Assembly: GCF_964355755.1 (NCBI RefSeq)
Contig: NC_092675.1
Span: forward strand, 9,561,312-9,625,311
Length of the DNA: 64,000 bases
Source: Antedon mediterranea
Lineage: Eukaryota; Echinodermata; Crinoidea; Comatulida; Antedonidae
Direction: 5' to 3'
Shown: positions 28,431 through 40,600 of the stretch, in pieces
How the letters are laid out: each line of letters opens with the position of its first letter
Numbering within the stretch: the first letter of the stretch is position 1
Position numbers and translations under genes: made by a program
Notes under the pieces: model-generated
Told to the model about the DNA's origin: nothing
Databases searched by the model: none
Seen by the model: only the letters and a program-made list of their open reading frames with translations

Positions 28431-29355
28431 GTACTTTCCAAGGTTTCATCGATGTATTTGATCATGCTACTTTTAATGACCACTAATTAATTAGTTTCTT
28501 AAGAAGATTAGGTACAGGGGAGTTGATAATTAATGATACAGTAGATCTTCAACTAGACTCTAAAAATAAACATTTCTGCATTGGTTTTACATGTGTACTC
28601 ATTATGTTAATTAAGTCTAGGTGGGACATATATTGACCTTTGACCCTTTCTTAAGGGGTCATGGTACAGGATTTGGCACTTAAGAATTACGTTTTCTCAG
28701 TTAGGTAAATGTACTTATTGTATTGTCAAAGGTTTCATCGATGTACTCGACCATGCTAATTAAAATGCTAATTAGCGCTAATTAGTGGCTTTCTTAAGTG
28801 GACTAGGTACAGGAGTTGACACTTAAGAATTACAGATCTTCAATTAGACCCTAAAAATAAAAATGTTAACATTGGTTTCATTTATGTACTTGATTATGCT
28901 AATTAAATCAAATTTTGGGGTATTTTGAGCGCCCCCTCCCTAGAGTTGGTACAGGGGCGGCCTCACTTGACATATTCTATGCCTCAGACCTTTTGTACTC
29001 GCAATGCTAAACAAATCTTCATGGGCTTCCGGATTAAAAAAACAAACAGGAAGCATAAAGACAATGAACGATGTAAATGGTAATTATTGGAATTTGGTTG
29101 GTAGCCACATGGAGCAGAGGAGACTAAAACACGATGGGTCAGTGGTGAGCAAAAAGAAAGTGTGCATATTTTATACATTTTTTATAAAAACAAAATACTG
29201 ATTAATAAATAGGTTTATTACGAAACTTAAAGACCTATAAAATTAATTACCTAAAGGTATCTAATTTTATATTCGGCCCGGGATGATTCGGCCCTGAGAC
29301 GATGGATTCGGCACACTTTTATTTAATTTATCGACTTTAATATGCATTTTTAATT

Positions 29356-30839
29356 CGCCGTGGTTTGGATTCCGGCACCGGAACTCAACTGCCCACCGTT
29401 AGGGAATCCGACATGCTATTGCGTATGCCCATAGCTCTGGGAAGTGAATTATAGCTTGCACTTATAGAGTGCCACACACACCACACCACCGAGAGTCGAA
29501 GTGTTATAGGGATTACTGTAGCCTAGATAGTCGTTGCGCGAGGGAGAGAGCGATGGATGAAACTTTGCCTATGCCATACATGAATTAATAATTAAAATTC
29601 GACTACGCCACGCGTTAAAATAATTATAATGATATTAATAAGTATCAGTTTCTATCTAAGATTCGTAATGCGGTTTTTAGCGTTGCGACCCTGACTTCCC
29701 GAACAGTTTTTTCACATCCAACTTGTGATTGCATGTTGTTATCAGGGACAACTCCCTGTTGTTATGTACAGTATAATGCGTTATGAAAAATCATAAAACT
29801 AGTCATGTAATTATTATAATTCATAATGATATGAAGTTTATATATGAATAAAGCAACCACTTTTTAATTACAAAATAAATAGGCCCACTGGTCACGTCTA
29901 ACTGGTAGCCCTAGCCTAGATTAGTGGATCCCGTATTAGTAGGCATCTATAGGCTAGTTCGCCGTGTGGCGCAGCTATGAAATGATCCATCGCTGTTGAT
30001 AAGTATAGAGTCGCCGATTACCTCGCTCTGGGCATGCGTATTTTATATGCTTATAAAATTAAAAACGCTGTGGTTAGGATTCCGGCACCGGAACTCAACT
30101 GCCCAGCGTTAGGGAATCCGACATGCTATTGCGCATGCCCAGAGCGAGGTAATCGGCGACTCTCCTCTACAATAACAGGGATGGATCATTTCATAGCTGC
30201 GCCACACGGCGAACTAGCCTACATGCGTAGGCCTACTAATACGGGATCCACTAATCTAGGATATGGCTACCAGTTAGACGTGATCAGTGGGCCTATTTAT
30301 TTTGTAATTAAAAAGTGGTTGCTTCATTCATATATAAACTTCATATCATTATGAATTATATACAGTAATTACATGACTAGTTTTTTTGATTTTTCATAAC
30401 GCATTATACTATACAACATGCAATCATAAGTTGATTTGTTGACGGCAGCCACCGCGTAGATGATGTGAAAAAACTGTTCGGAAATTCAGGGTCGCAACGC
30501 TAAAAACAGCATTACGATTCTTAGATAGATACTGATTCTTATTAATATCATTATAATTATTTTAACGCGTGGCGTAGTCGTATTCTAATTATTAATTCAT
30601 GCATGGCATCATAGGCCAAGTTTCATCCATCGCTCTCTCGCTCGCGCAACGACTATCGAGGCTACAGTAAATCCCTATAAAACACTCCGACTCTCGGTGT
30701 GGTACGTGTGTGGTGTGTGGCACTACTGTATTATTGTGTAAGCTAATTCCCTTCCCAGAGCTCTGGGCATGCGCAATAGCGTGTCGGATTCCCTAATGGT
30801 GAGCAGTTGAGTTCCGGTGCCGGAATCCTAACCACGGCG
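29356..30839. mobile_element. 1.5-kb foldback element C
   Basis: The left arm (29356 to about 30037) and right arm (about 30131-30839) are imperfect reverse complements along nearly 700 bp. The ends read CGCCGTGGTT... and ...AACCACGGCG. The ~93-bp loop contains a third copy of the arm terminus (CTGTGGTTAGGATTCCGGCA onward), so the structure has three copies of the end. No coding capacity. Confidence 0.8.
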
Positions 30840-31377
30840 TATAAAATAAGCTTTTTCCCCAAACTTTATTTTCAAAGAGACTATGCCATGGGGTAGGACT
30901 AGTAGTAGTACTACTAGGGATAAAGATGCAATAAAGCAAACATTTTGAAAACATTGTCGAAAAGTATCATTTTTTACTCACGCGAACGATGTAAACAAGT
31001 TACGCCCTCTGTTAGCCGCTTGGCGAATGCAAGTAATAAATTGAATATAAAATTACGTTTTTTTTATTTATTTATATATTATATCAACATTTTCAATATC
31101 AATAGAATACGGATTTTTAAACACCTTTAAAAACGTGATAAATACCAACAAAAATTAATATGAATTTGGTCTAAAGTGAGACGTTTCGGCCGGCCCACAA
31201 AGTGGGATGTTTCGGCCAATAAAGTAGGCCGAATCGTCCCCCGGATTCGTCGCCCGCCAACCAATTTGCCACACACGACGTACACACAACCACGGCCGTT
31301 TAGAGGGCCTAGCAAAAGGTCTACCAAACCAAATACACCCAGAATATGCGATACGATTTGTCTGTAAAACATCTCAC

Positions 31378-31474
31378 CGTTTGTTACGTTCTCTTCTATC
31401 ATCGATGGTGACCTAAATAATGCTTTCCTAATTGGAAAGGAATCAACTGGACTTAGGCCTACACTGTCCGCCAT
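31378..31474 (-). CDS. Candidate first coding exon (unidentified protein)
   Basis: An AAAAATGGCGG start opens MADSVGLSPVDSFPIRKALF and RSPSMIEENVTN before a good donor, ACG|GTGAGA. ATGGCGGA starts followed by about 30 residues and a consensus donor are typical of metazoan first exons. I do not recognise the protein. Downstream exons would lie below 31370, where I found only the foldback element at 29.4-30.8 kb, so the gene may continue far to the left. The same strand reads open beyond the donor to 31127, but that part looks non-coding. Confidence 0.3.
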
Positions 31475-33099
31475 TTTTTAAATGATGAAGAACATCAGTT
31501 AATGTTTCGACGTTGGTGGCGATATTTTACAATTGGCATGTACTGTTGTACATATTAATATACAACATAACAGCAAAGATAGAGTGGTTGGCAACAGATT
31601 GGCAACAGATTGGCAAGCAGCTGCTCATTGATGAGAAATATTTCTTATTTATTTGAAATGAATAAAATAACCGCTGTATATTAATTTCAGTTGCTTTAAA
31701 AACAAACACAGGCAGCTGTTTTTATCTGTAACAAAAGTGAAGGCAGTTTAACCATATTATAGGTCCATGGTTTAACCCTATCTTTTTTTCAATACTCTTA
31801 CAATTATTTAAATTTAATTTACCTCTACTGAGGATGGACAACCCTAATAAATTAAAAAATTGTTGTTTATTTAAAGAGAGTAAACATGAGTAAAAGAAAC
31901 TGTAAATGTATTATATCACTTTATTAAATATTTGTCCAATCCTAATATAACTTAAATATAAATTTTAATCAAATCACCCAATGTGTACAAATAGTTCCAA
32001 GTTTTTAAATATACAAAATAACATGCTCTCAATGTTAAAATAACTCAAGCTCATCATATTGTAATTTAATTCTACTATCACTGAGTATATCCTGGTGCCC
32101 CAATTGTACAAGAAATGTACAAATCAGAAAGAAAATAACCAAATGTGTACGGTACTATTTCTACTTCGTTCATTAGTATTGGGTCTACCATGTACATTAT
32201 GTGTAGACCTAATAGCTGGCCATGTTGACAGACATTCTACAACTTAAGAAAGTAACCATAAACAAAATAAATCATAAGATATATACAGTATAGTAAATGT
32301 AAACAATAATGAGAAAAATCCAATACATTTTAAGAAAAGTATTTACAAGTAATCTCCAATCTATAGACCTAATCTGTCAAAATATTTGATAGTACTAGTA
32401 GGCCTTTGTATTCATAATAAAAAATAATAACACAGTATTTAAAGCAAATACATCCTCATGATAATAAATAACCAAACCCATACAGATTATTGTACATTTA
32501 AAACAAAGTAAAATGCTATAACATTTTTAGGATAATTGATAAATGAAAAAAAGATGTATTTTCTCCAAAATATAAAAAAGGTTGTAATGAAATGGCAATG
32601 CATATTATACTAGTACTGTATAACTACATACTACAAAGGGATTTATCAACTATATCTAAAAAAATAAACAACTTTAAACCTTCTGAAAGCTGCAAACTAT
32701 CATTCTCTGCCAGTGGATACATGTTTTAATATACTGTAGCCCCTTCCTATGAGTACAGTGTATAAAGTGTATAAAATGGGTGTTGTCAGAATAAGGTTGG
32801 ATTGTTTTTTTTTTCAGAAGTGACCCCTTAATAGAAGTATAGCTAAGGAGGGTTCTAGTGTATCTATTTTAAACAAAATAATGAATAAGCCTAATCTGAT
32901 TCTAATCTAATCCTAATCTGATTCTATAAACGGTGGTTTTAATATGGCAACAAAATTATAACTAAGCATCATTTAAGTTTTTTTTTATAAATCTACATTT
33001 TGAATAAATTCAAAAACATTTTTCCCATCCTTCCTCTCAATAAAATGGCATAATGAATGGAATAAAGTTAATCACTACACAATTGAAATTAGGATACTT

Positions 33100-33135
<36 letters not shown>

Positions 33136-34571
33136 CCAAAGGCAAATTACTGAAAATAATATATATAATAATGTATATATATATATACATACACAAAAAA
33201 AATTAAATAAATTGGAAGGAATAAAACAGACCTAGGAAAAGCAAACGGAAACAACAACAAAGCAGAGAAATTTCAATAAAGAAAAACAATAACAAGAAAG
33301 AAAAGGCACAAGAAAACAAATTAAAATAAGATGTGTACATTATTAGTAAATGAGTTTGTTATACTGTAATGTACAGTATGATATTTAAATTAAAAAATTA
33401 ATTTTTCTAATAAATAAACATACTTCTTGGACATTATTAACCTTTATTAGTCAGGGTAGGACAAACCAAAGCATAAAACAGTACATAACAATTGCATTGC
33501 AACATTTTCCAAAAAGCTAGCTACTATTACTCATACTGGGACAAAGAGGGAATTGAAATAATATTAAGAGAGTGTATCTAACTGTAGTGTGAGAAAGCAT
33601 ATTGCACAACAGATTGGCTATTAATTAGAATAATCTATACAGAAATTAAATTTGGGCATATTTTGGTGAAATTAGGTAAAACGGTAATTAAATCAACCCA
33701 TTTATCTCAAATCTAAAAATGAAACGAAACGAAGCTACTATGAATGGCCCATTTTAGAAAGTGCCTCAAAATACCAAAACATTCTTTTCAAGATGGACGG
33801 TATTTTAATTTTTAAACAGCCTATGAACCCTAAACATTCTTTCAAAACATCAGTAAAAACAGCATGTGTGATTTCCAATAATATTAAAAAGAATTATAAA
33901 TTAATACCAAACATATCCTCTAAAATCATATTAAATATATTTAATAATACCCAGGCACTCATTTTCATTACATAAGGTTCAAACTTATTATGTATGCAAG
34001 TTAATAAAAATTAACCAGTTATACTATGTCCTACCTCCACCGGTATAAAAATCTGATTATATGCCATTTATTATTTAAAACCTAAATAATTAAATATCCG
34101 AAGTGAACAACAACTTTTTTTTTTACTTAAAACAAAAATAATTGTCTACATACTATAGAAAATTGGAAAATACTACTATTATTTTTGGCTGCAAATGTGC
34201 AAATTGGCACAATCAGTTATATTGCTATCTTGTCTTGTATATCATCAGGCTGAATAATCTGTTCTATGTTGAATTCTACAATAAAAAAAAAAACAATTAA
34301 ATAGTAAACATATATTTATTTACAAACAAGTATACATTCTTAATTGTTATCAGCAATAAATGCATTTGTAAAAATTCAACTAGTGTTTTATGTAGTCCAC
34401 CAGTCAGTGAAAGTCTAGTTTAGTTAGGCCTAGGCCATGTCACGAAGCTTCCACCTGCCAACATTTTTTTGTGTGCACGTCCAAGCTAGTTAGGGCCTAC
34501 ATACAGTAGGCTGACATTGGCAATGTTTTCGGCAGCGTTAATTTGGAGGGATGAAGAGCATGTAATGTTAC
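31475..34571. other. AT-rich region downstream of the TGN gene, possible long 3' UTR
   Basis: About 3 kb with very low GC, several AATAAA on the minus strand (34320-34315, 34072-34067) and almost no MITEs apart from the (TA)n piece at 33.1 kb. It could include the 3' UTR of the minus-strand TGN gene; the polyadenylation site cannot be fixed. Confidence 0.35.
33100..33195 (-). mobile_element. Short Penelope-like terminus in (TA)n
   Basis: A TA microsatellite (33103-33132) runs into AAATCCAAAGGCAAATTACT and GAAAATAATATATA. Identical to the end at 50383-50402. Confidence 0.45.
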
Positions 34572-34679
34572 CTAAGCTTTGAGAGTTGGCATAGCATCAC
34601 TCACATTCTGGTTAAGTCTACGGTAACTTCCACCTCGCTTTCCATTCTTTCCTCTTCCCTCAATTATAACTGCAATTAT
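34572..34679 (-). CDS. TGOLN2: TGN38/46-like gene, exon 5: cytosolic tail with YxxPhi signal
   Basis: This 35-codon terminal exon is easily missed because of its size. After a TTTTTACAG acceptor it reads IIAVIIEGRGKNGKRGGSYR, then RLNQ and a short tail ending TLKA and TAG. Alignment with the vertebrate tail (IIAF...LEG...YQRL) is direct: the tyrosine signal is YRRL here, with the same spacing from the membrane within a few residues. The tail extends 13 residues past the signal. Confidence 0.88.
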   Translation of the reverse strand: MIAVIIEGRGKNGKRGGSYRRLNQNVSDAMPTLKA

Positions 34680-37600
34680 CTGTAAAAAGTTTAGAAATCA
34701 GTAAGGATTACCTACAACAAACAAATTATGAGATCAATTAAAATATATATGTAGCAGGTCACTCACTTTCTTGGAATCCATGTGGTTGACCATACTTAAC
34801 TAATGGAGACTATAGACCTGGCCTGTAACCACTCAAGCTTGGTTCTCACTAGAACGTAACGCAAGGACGTAAACGCAACGCAAGCGTTTTAACCAATGAC
34901 AAGCGAAGTTATAGACAGTTAGCAATCACAAGCGAATAAGCCATCGCTTGTGATTGGTCAATTCACTTGCGTTGCGTTACGTCCTTGCGTTGCGTCACAA
35001 GTGCCTTATTTTATGGAATTGGTATCAAATAATTACTTGGGTGTGACCTTAATGGATATACCAGCTCTTGGGAGGGGACAAGGAGGGTCACCTTCCTGGA
35101 TTATTCCTTAAATGGAGATACACAATCGCGATCACAATCTGGAAATAACTTGGACTAATAGCTACAACTTAATAATTCTCTGTGTACCTGTATATAGTGT
35201 AAAGTAAAGTACCCTTGAGAAATTAACAAGAGTCTGTGTCAGATATAAAGAGTGCTAAATATATGATTGAACCGAATTTGAATAAAAAAATCAGGGGCAG
35301 ATGCAGAATGTTTTACATGGAGGAGCGCTAACATAATATTTATAGTAAAAAATAAATATCAAGAAGTAAGTAGAAATATCAATGACGGTTTAGCTGTCAC
35401 AGGGGACAGAGCACGACCCAAGCACTACACCACTGGATAATACTTTTTAAATCAAACTGTACTTTTATTCAGGTATAAAAATGAAATATGTATAATAAAT
35501 AATAACAATACTAATAACATTGTAAGTTGCCATAAAATTGGAAAAGCTGATCTTTCGTTGCTATATTGAGGAGTGCAATTAAATAATATAGTTTGTACAT
35601 TTAAGTTGTGTGTAATGTTGAATACAGTAGAATAACATCTCTTGCTCCCTCTCAAACCTTTTGTATCTCTTGCACTTGAAATCCCTTCTGTTTTGAGGTA
35701 CGAGAAATAAACTTACTTTTCGCTTGTTGTGATACGCAATGTATGTTGCTAGAATCAGAATTATAGCCGTCAAGGAATATGCTAAGAAATGACTAGATGA
35801 TTCTTCTTCTTCAAACTTTCGGTTTTTAAAACTATCATAAGTTTTCTGATTTTCCTTCAGGTAGTAGTCATCTTTTCCAAAATCACCACCAATATTGGGT
35901 TTGTATTTCTGAACATTTTTTTCATTATCCTGAAAGTGTAAATAAAACTTATAATACACTACAATAGAAGGTAAATAGAGAGAATTTAAAAAAAAAAACT
36001 TTTGAAAATAAATTCCTCCCCTGGCGAGATTCAACAACACTAAGAGAGAACATTCTATTTTTGGATCTATCCTGGAAAATCTTTTATAAATGTATTTATT
36101 TGTAATGTCAGTAATTTATTTTATCACTTTATATATGTTTTTTATGACGATTTTCCTAATAAATTCAAATCAAATAACATTTACAATTTTAAAAAAACAG
36201 TATAGTATTAAAATTCTAGCATTTTACTATCTGAAACTGTACATTTTAATTACTAAATTCTTTTTAAGCTTTGTGAAAGCACAATTATTTTAATCTATAT
36301 ATTGTTTTACCTATCAATTAAATTTAAAGTATTTAACCACAACTTTTAACTGAAAACCACATTTTCTGTAAGGTTTGCACTTGGGTAGTAAAGTTTTAAT
36401 ATTCATAAATCACGTACCTCAAATGATGAGTCAGGTGCAGGAACACTGTCATAATCATCTTCAGATGAATTGTCTTTACTTTGATCTTCCTCGTCCTCTT
36501 TGTTTCCACCACCAATGTCCGATTTGTTATTTTCATCTTCATTGTTTTCACTTGCTCCATCACTAACGTTTGGTTCCTTCCCTTCATCTTCATTGTTTTC
36601 ACTTGTTTCACCACCAACGTTTTGTTTCTTCAATTCATCTTCATTGTTTTCACTTGTTTTACCATCAACGTTTGGTTTCTTCCTTTCATCTTCATTGTTT
36701 TCACTTGTTTCACCATCAACGTTTGGTTTCTTCCATTCATCTTCATTGTTTTCACTCGTTTCACCATCAACGTTTGGTTTCTTCCCTTCATCTTCATTGT
36801 TTTCACTCGTTTCACCATCAACGTTTGGTTTCTTCCTTTCATCTTCATTGTTTTCACTTGTTTCACCATCAATGTTTGGTTCCTTCCCTTCATCTTCATT
36901 GTTTTCACTTGATTCACCACCGTTTGGTTTCTTCCCTTTATCTTCATTGTTTTCACTTGTTTCACCATCAACGTTTGGTTTCTTCCTTTCATCTTCATCG
37001 CTTTCACTTGTTTTACCACCATCGTTTGGTTCCTTCCCTTCATCTTCTTTGTTTTCACCACCAACATTTGTTTCTTCCTTCTCATCTTCATTGTTTTCAC
37101 CACCAGCGTTTGGTTCCTTCGCTTCATTGTTTTCACTTGTTTTATTCCCAACGGTTGGTTCCTTCCCTTCATCTTCTTTGTTTTCACTTGTTTCACCACC
37201 AACTTGTTTTGGTTCATCTCCATTATTCAAGGTTGTTTCTCCACTCACTTCTTTGCTGTTTGGTGTAATAGGCTTGTCACTTTCTTTTAAAAAACAATAA
37301 AAAAAAAAATGTTTATTAATTTAAGCAAATAAAAATGGTTCCTGTTAACTAAAAAAGGCCTCAGATAATTCTGCGAGATGATAATATTGCAGTAACTCAC
37401 AAATTGCTCAAGCTTATGGAAGTCCAAATATTATGTTAGGAGGTAGTCAATTTGCAGTAATACTATTACTATATATTTGTTTGAAGGAGGAGTTTATTCA
37501 AAGCGGGGCATTTATTCGAATAAATGCGGTAACCATAATAATCAGATTCTCTGAAAGTACTACCTCCTACATTACACATTATATTAATAGAAACTTAAGC

Positions 37601-40600
37601 TTGGTTCCCACTAGAGACGCAACGCAAGGATGTAGACAAAATGTAAATGAGTTGACCAATCACAGGCGATAGATTATTCAAACTGTCGCTTGTCATTGGT
37701 CAACACACTTGTTGCGTTTACATCCTTGCGTTGCATCCTAGTAATTGGAATCAAGCTTTAGTGGTAAAATACTGTACTACTGCACACAACAACAGCAATC
37801 TTATTTTCTAATACAGTATAGTATTTCATTGGACTACTGTATCTTTTTTTTAATTACCAGGCCTTAAATTTACAATTGTGTACTGTACCTTTCATATAGA
37901 AATTTAAATACCAAAGCATGTAACAAACTCGACGTAGAGAAGGATGATTAGGATTACATACATCGCAACTTGGCATGGCATCAGGAATTTTTAGGAATGC
38001 ATGCGGACAAAGGTATTCCTCTCTTTCGCCAGGGGTCATATCAATGCTGATCCATCCAAGAGAAATATTTTCATATTTCTTGTTAACACAATACTCATGC
38101 AAAACATTAATAGCAGATGTGCAGACTTTAGACTCATCAACATTTTTAGGGTGTTTACATGCAACAGTGAATGGACTGGGATGTTGTGGATCAACATCTT
38201 GATAAAAGCTAAGCATTGCTTTATTTGAACAAAGAGCAGAAGTTGCCAATACAGATATATCAAATGTATTTTCGGGTGGACTTTTCTCACCAAAAGTACT
38301 ACCAGTATTTGTTGTAGAAGTGCCAACTTTATTTGGCAGGTCTGGATCAGGATGTTCGTTTTCTTTTAAAAGAGGAGGTTCATCATTGTTATTACTGTCA
38401 TGTCGATTTTGATCAACCTTTTCATTCTCTGCTTTGTCTGTAGGAAACTTGGTTGCTGCTAAAGAAATAAACAATTATTATTTATCAATTGGGATGGTAA
38501 TGACAAATTCTGCAGTGTAAAATTAAATTGTAAAAATATACTGTATTATTACAGATTTATTCCTACTATACACTTAATATTGGTTATCACTACCATTAAT
38601 GATAAAATAAACTGTAAGCTTTATCTATTCTTAAAAACCTTTATTAAAGTTCCTTTTAGAGTGTTGAGAAAGCGTAAGGCAGCGAGCCAGATATTTGTGC
38701 TAAGCACCATTTAATCATTTCCAAACATGCGAGGCATGCAGTTTACAAATTCAATAATGTGCATACTGTATCTTAACGTTCTACTATGCTATCATATTAT
38801 ATTAATAAATTATTTATATTTTTGTAACAGTATTCGGCATCCTATAGCACGTGATTTCAGCATGCACAGACTTCTCTCTGAGTGGCGTGCCAAAGACATT
38901 TTTGACATTCCATTCTCTAGAAAATCAACATGTGTACCTCTCTCGCCAAAAAAGTGAACAGCAATGGCCGGGAAAAGATCAATAACTGGCGGTGAATAAA
39001 AGTTAACTGATCAAATAACATGCCGCAAAGAATAAAATTGCCAGATAAATCTGGAGCGCATGTGAAAAAGACATGACCCGATCATCCGACAATCGTCATA
39101 CCCTAAAATTTAACTTTATAGCTAATAATATGTTCAGCCCTAACCTAGAGACCTATGTTGAAAATAATGTTGATATAATAATTGGTGTAGTAATCATACA
39201 ATATTCCTGTATTTAACGAACGATTTCTATTTTTGTCCATACAAACTACTAAGCCTGGCGCTACAGTAGTACTAGTAGTTTCATTCGCCTGATAACTAAC
39301 TTTATCGTCGTGTGTGAATACCATCCACACCACATAAGAATGTTGTAATGATGAATTAAAGAAGAATCACATAAAAAGTAAAAGTTTAATTAATGATTTT
39401 GCAGTAGGCCTAGGCTAGCCTAGATACAAATACAAAAAAAAATGTTAACTCGCAAAACTGTGTGTGTAAAAAATGTAACTAGGGGCCTGTTACTGCTGCA
39501 ACTGCTCAAAATACGGTATAAAAATATGGTATTTTTATACCGTATTTTTTAGTACCCCGTTTCTGCTAACAAAACTTCTTGGGTGGTCTTGTTAAATTTC
39601 CTCCTTTTTACCCAAATTGCCATTCATTCATTTGGTCGATAATTAAAAGTCGCAATGAAGGAAGTTTTACGTCTCACTTTCAACAGCCTTGCCCTAGTGA
39701 TAGAGATGTTGTGAGAGCACAGAAAACAATGTAATGGGGACAAGTAATTCGTTCCCTCCCCGAGTTATTGTCTTTTGCAATGTTGTACTGCTTTCGCAGG
39801 CTCTTCAGCTTTAAGTTTACTTGCTTTGGAGACAAGTCTCTTCCATACTCCAGCTTTATTTTTTTAGAAATGTCTTTATAATGTGGTTGTCCCTTATTCC
39901 TTTTAGTTGGCCGGACATTTTAGCTTCCCCACACAGAATTATATAGTAAATACTGTGACGTCTTCGCTCCACGTTTTCGCCGAATATCTATACACGTGTG
40001 TAAAACAGCTGAGAGCGACAGAAAATAAAACACGATGTTGACCTCACGTCGCAGGTAAAAAAAATACGGTATTTTTTATTGGCAGCAGAAAAGGGTACAA
40101 AAAATACGGTATAAATTTGTAAATACCGTATTTTATCCACAAATTTTGTGGGAAAAATACGGTATACAAAATATGTTATTTTTTTTATGAGCGCAGTTTC
40201 TGCTGCCAAAAAAATACGGTATATATATACGGTACTCCAAAAAATACCGTATAAAATACGGTATTTTCTTGGCAGCAGAAACAGAGCCTACTACAGTATA
40301 CTAACTACCTGATGTTGTACGGGTTGTTTCTTCAGCTTCTTTTATTTGCCATAGCAATAAACAAGCTACACGAAGTGGTGTGCTAGGTTCACATATCTGC
40401 TCATCAAGAGACCCGATGTCAGTGATCATTTTAACAGCCTCACGAATTCTATCTTCATTTTCACTTGCCATGGATTTATCTAAACGCGTGTGTAATACCG
40501 CAAATACATTATAATCCAAGATAGTTTTGGCTTTAGCATTATTACATATTTTACTTAGTTTGTCAAGTATCGCTTTGCACACAGTCGTTTGTTGGTCACT

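Larger units (their letters stand above)
21099..29033. mobile_element. 7.9-kb inverted-repeat element B with interrupted right arm
   Basis: The left arm (about 21099-21840) pairs with a right arm in two pieces: 24885-24988 and 28431-29033. Shared landmarks are the TTAATTAGCGCTAATTAG-like core, CTTAAGAAAGG(G)TCA and GGTACAGG words, and the outer block around GTTTAGCATTGCGAGTAC. Each arm itself holds two related sub-units of ~250-300 bp. The spacer (21841-24884) contains the inverted CCACCCGGCC arrays. There is no transposase. Confidence 0.7.

Noticed and set aside
36500-37300. Long plus-strand open frames (266 and 232 codons; Ser/Phe- or His/Leu-rich) opposite the TGN repeat exon
   Set aside because: They are by-products of the 51-bp periodicity of exon 3 on the other strand; no start context, splice signals or family motifs.
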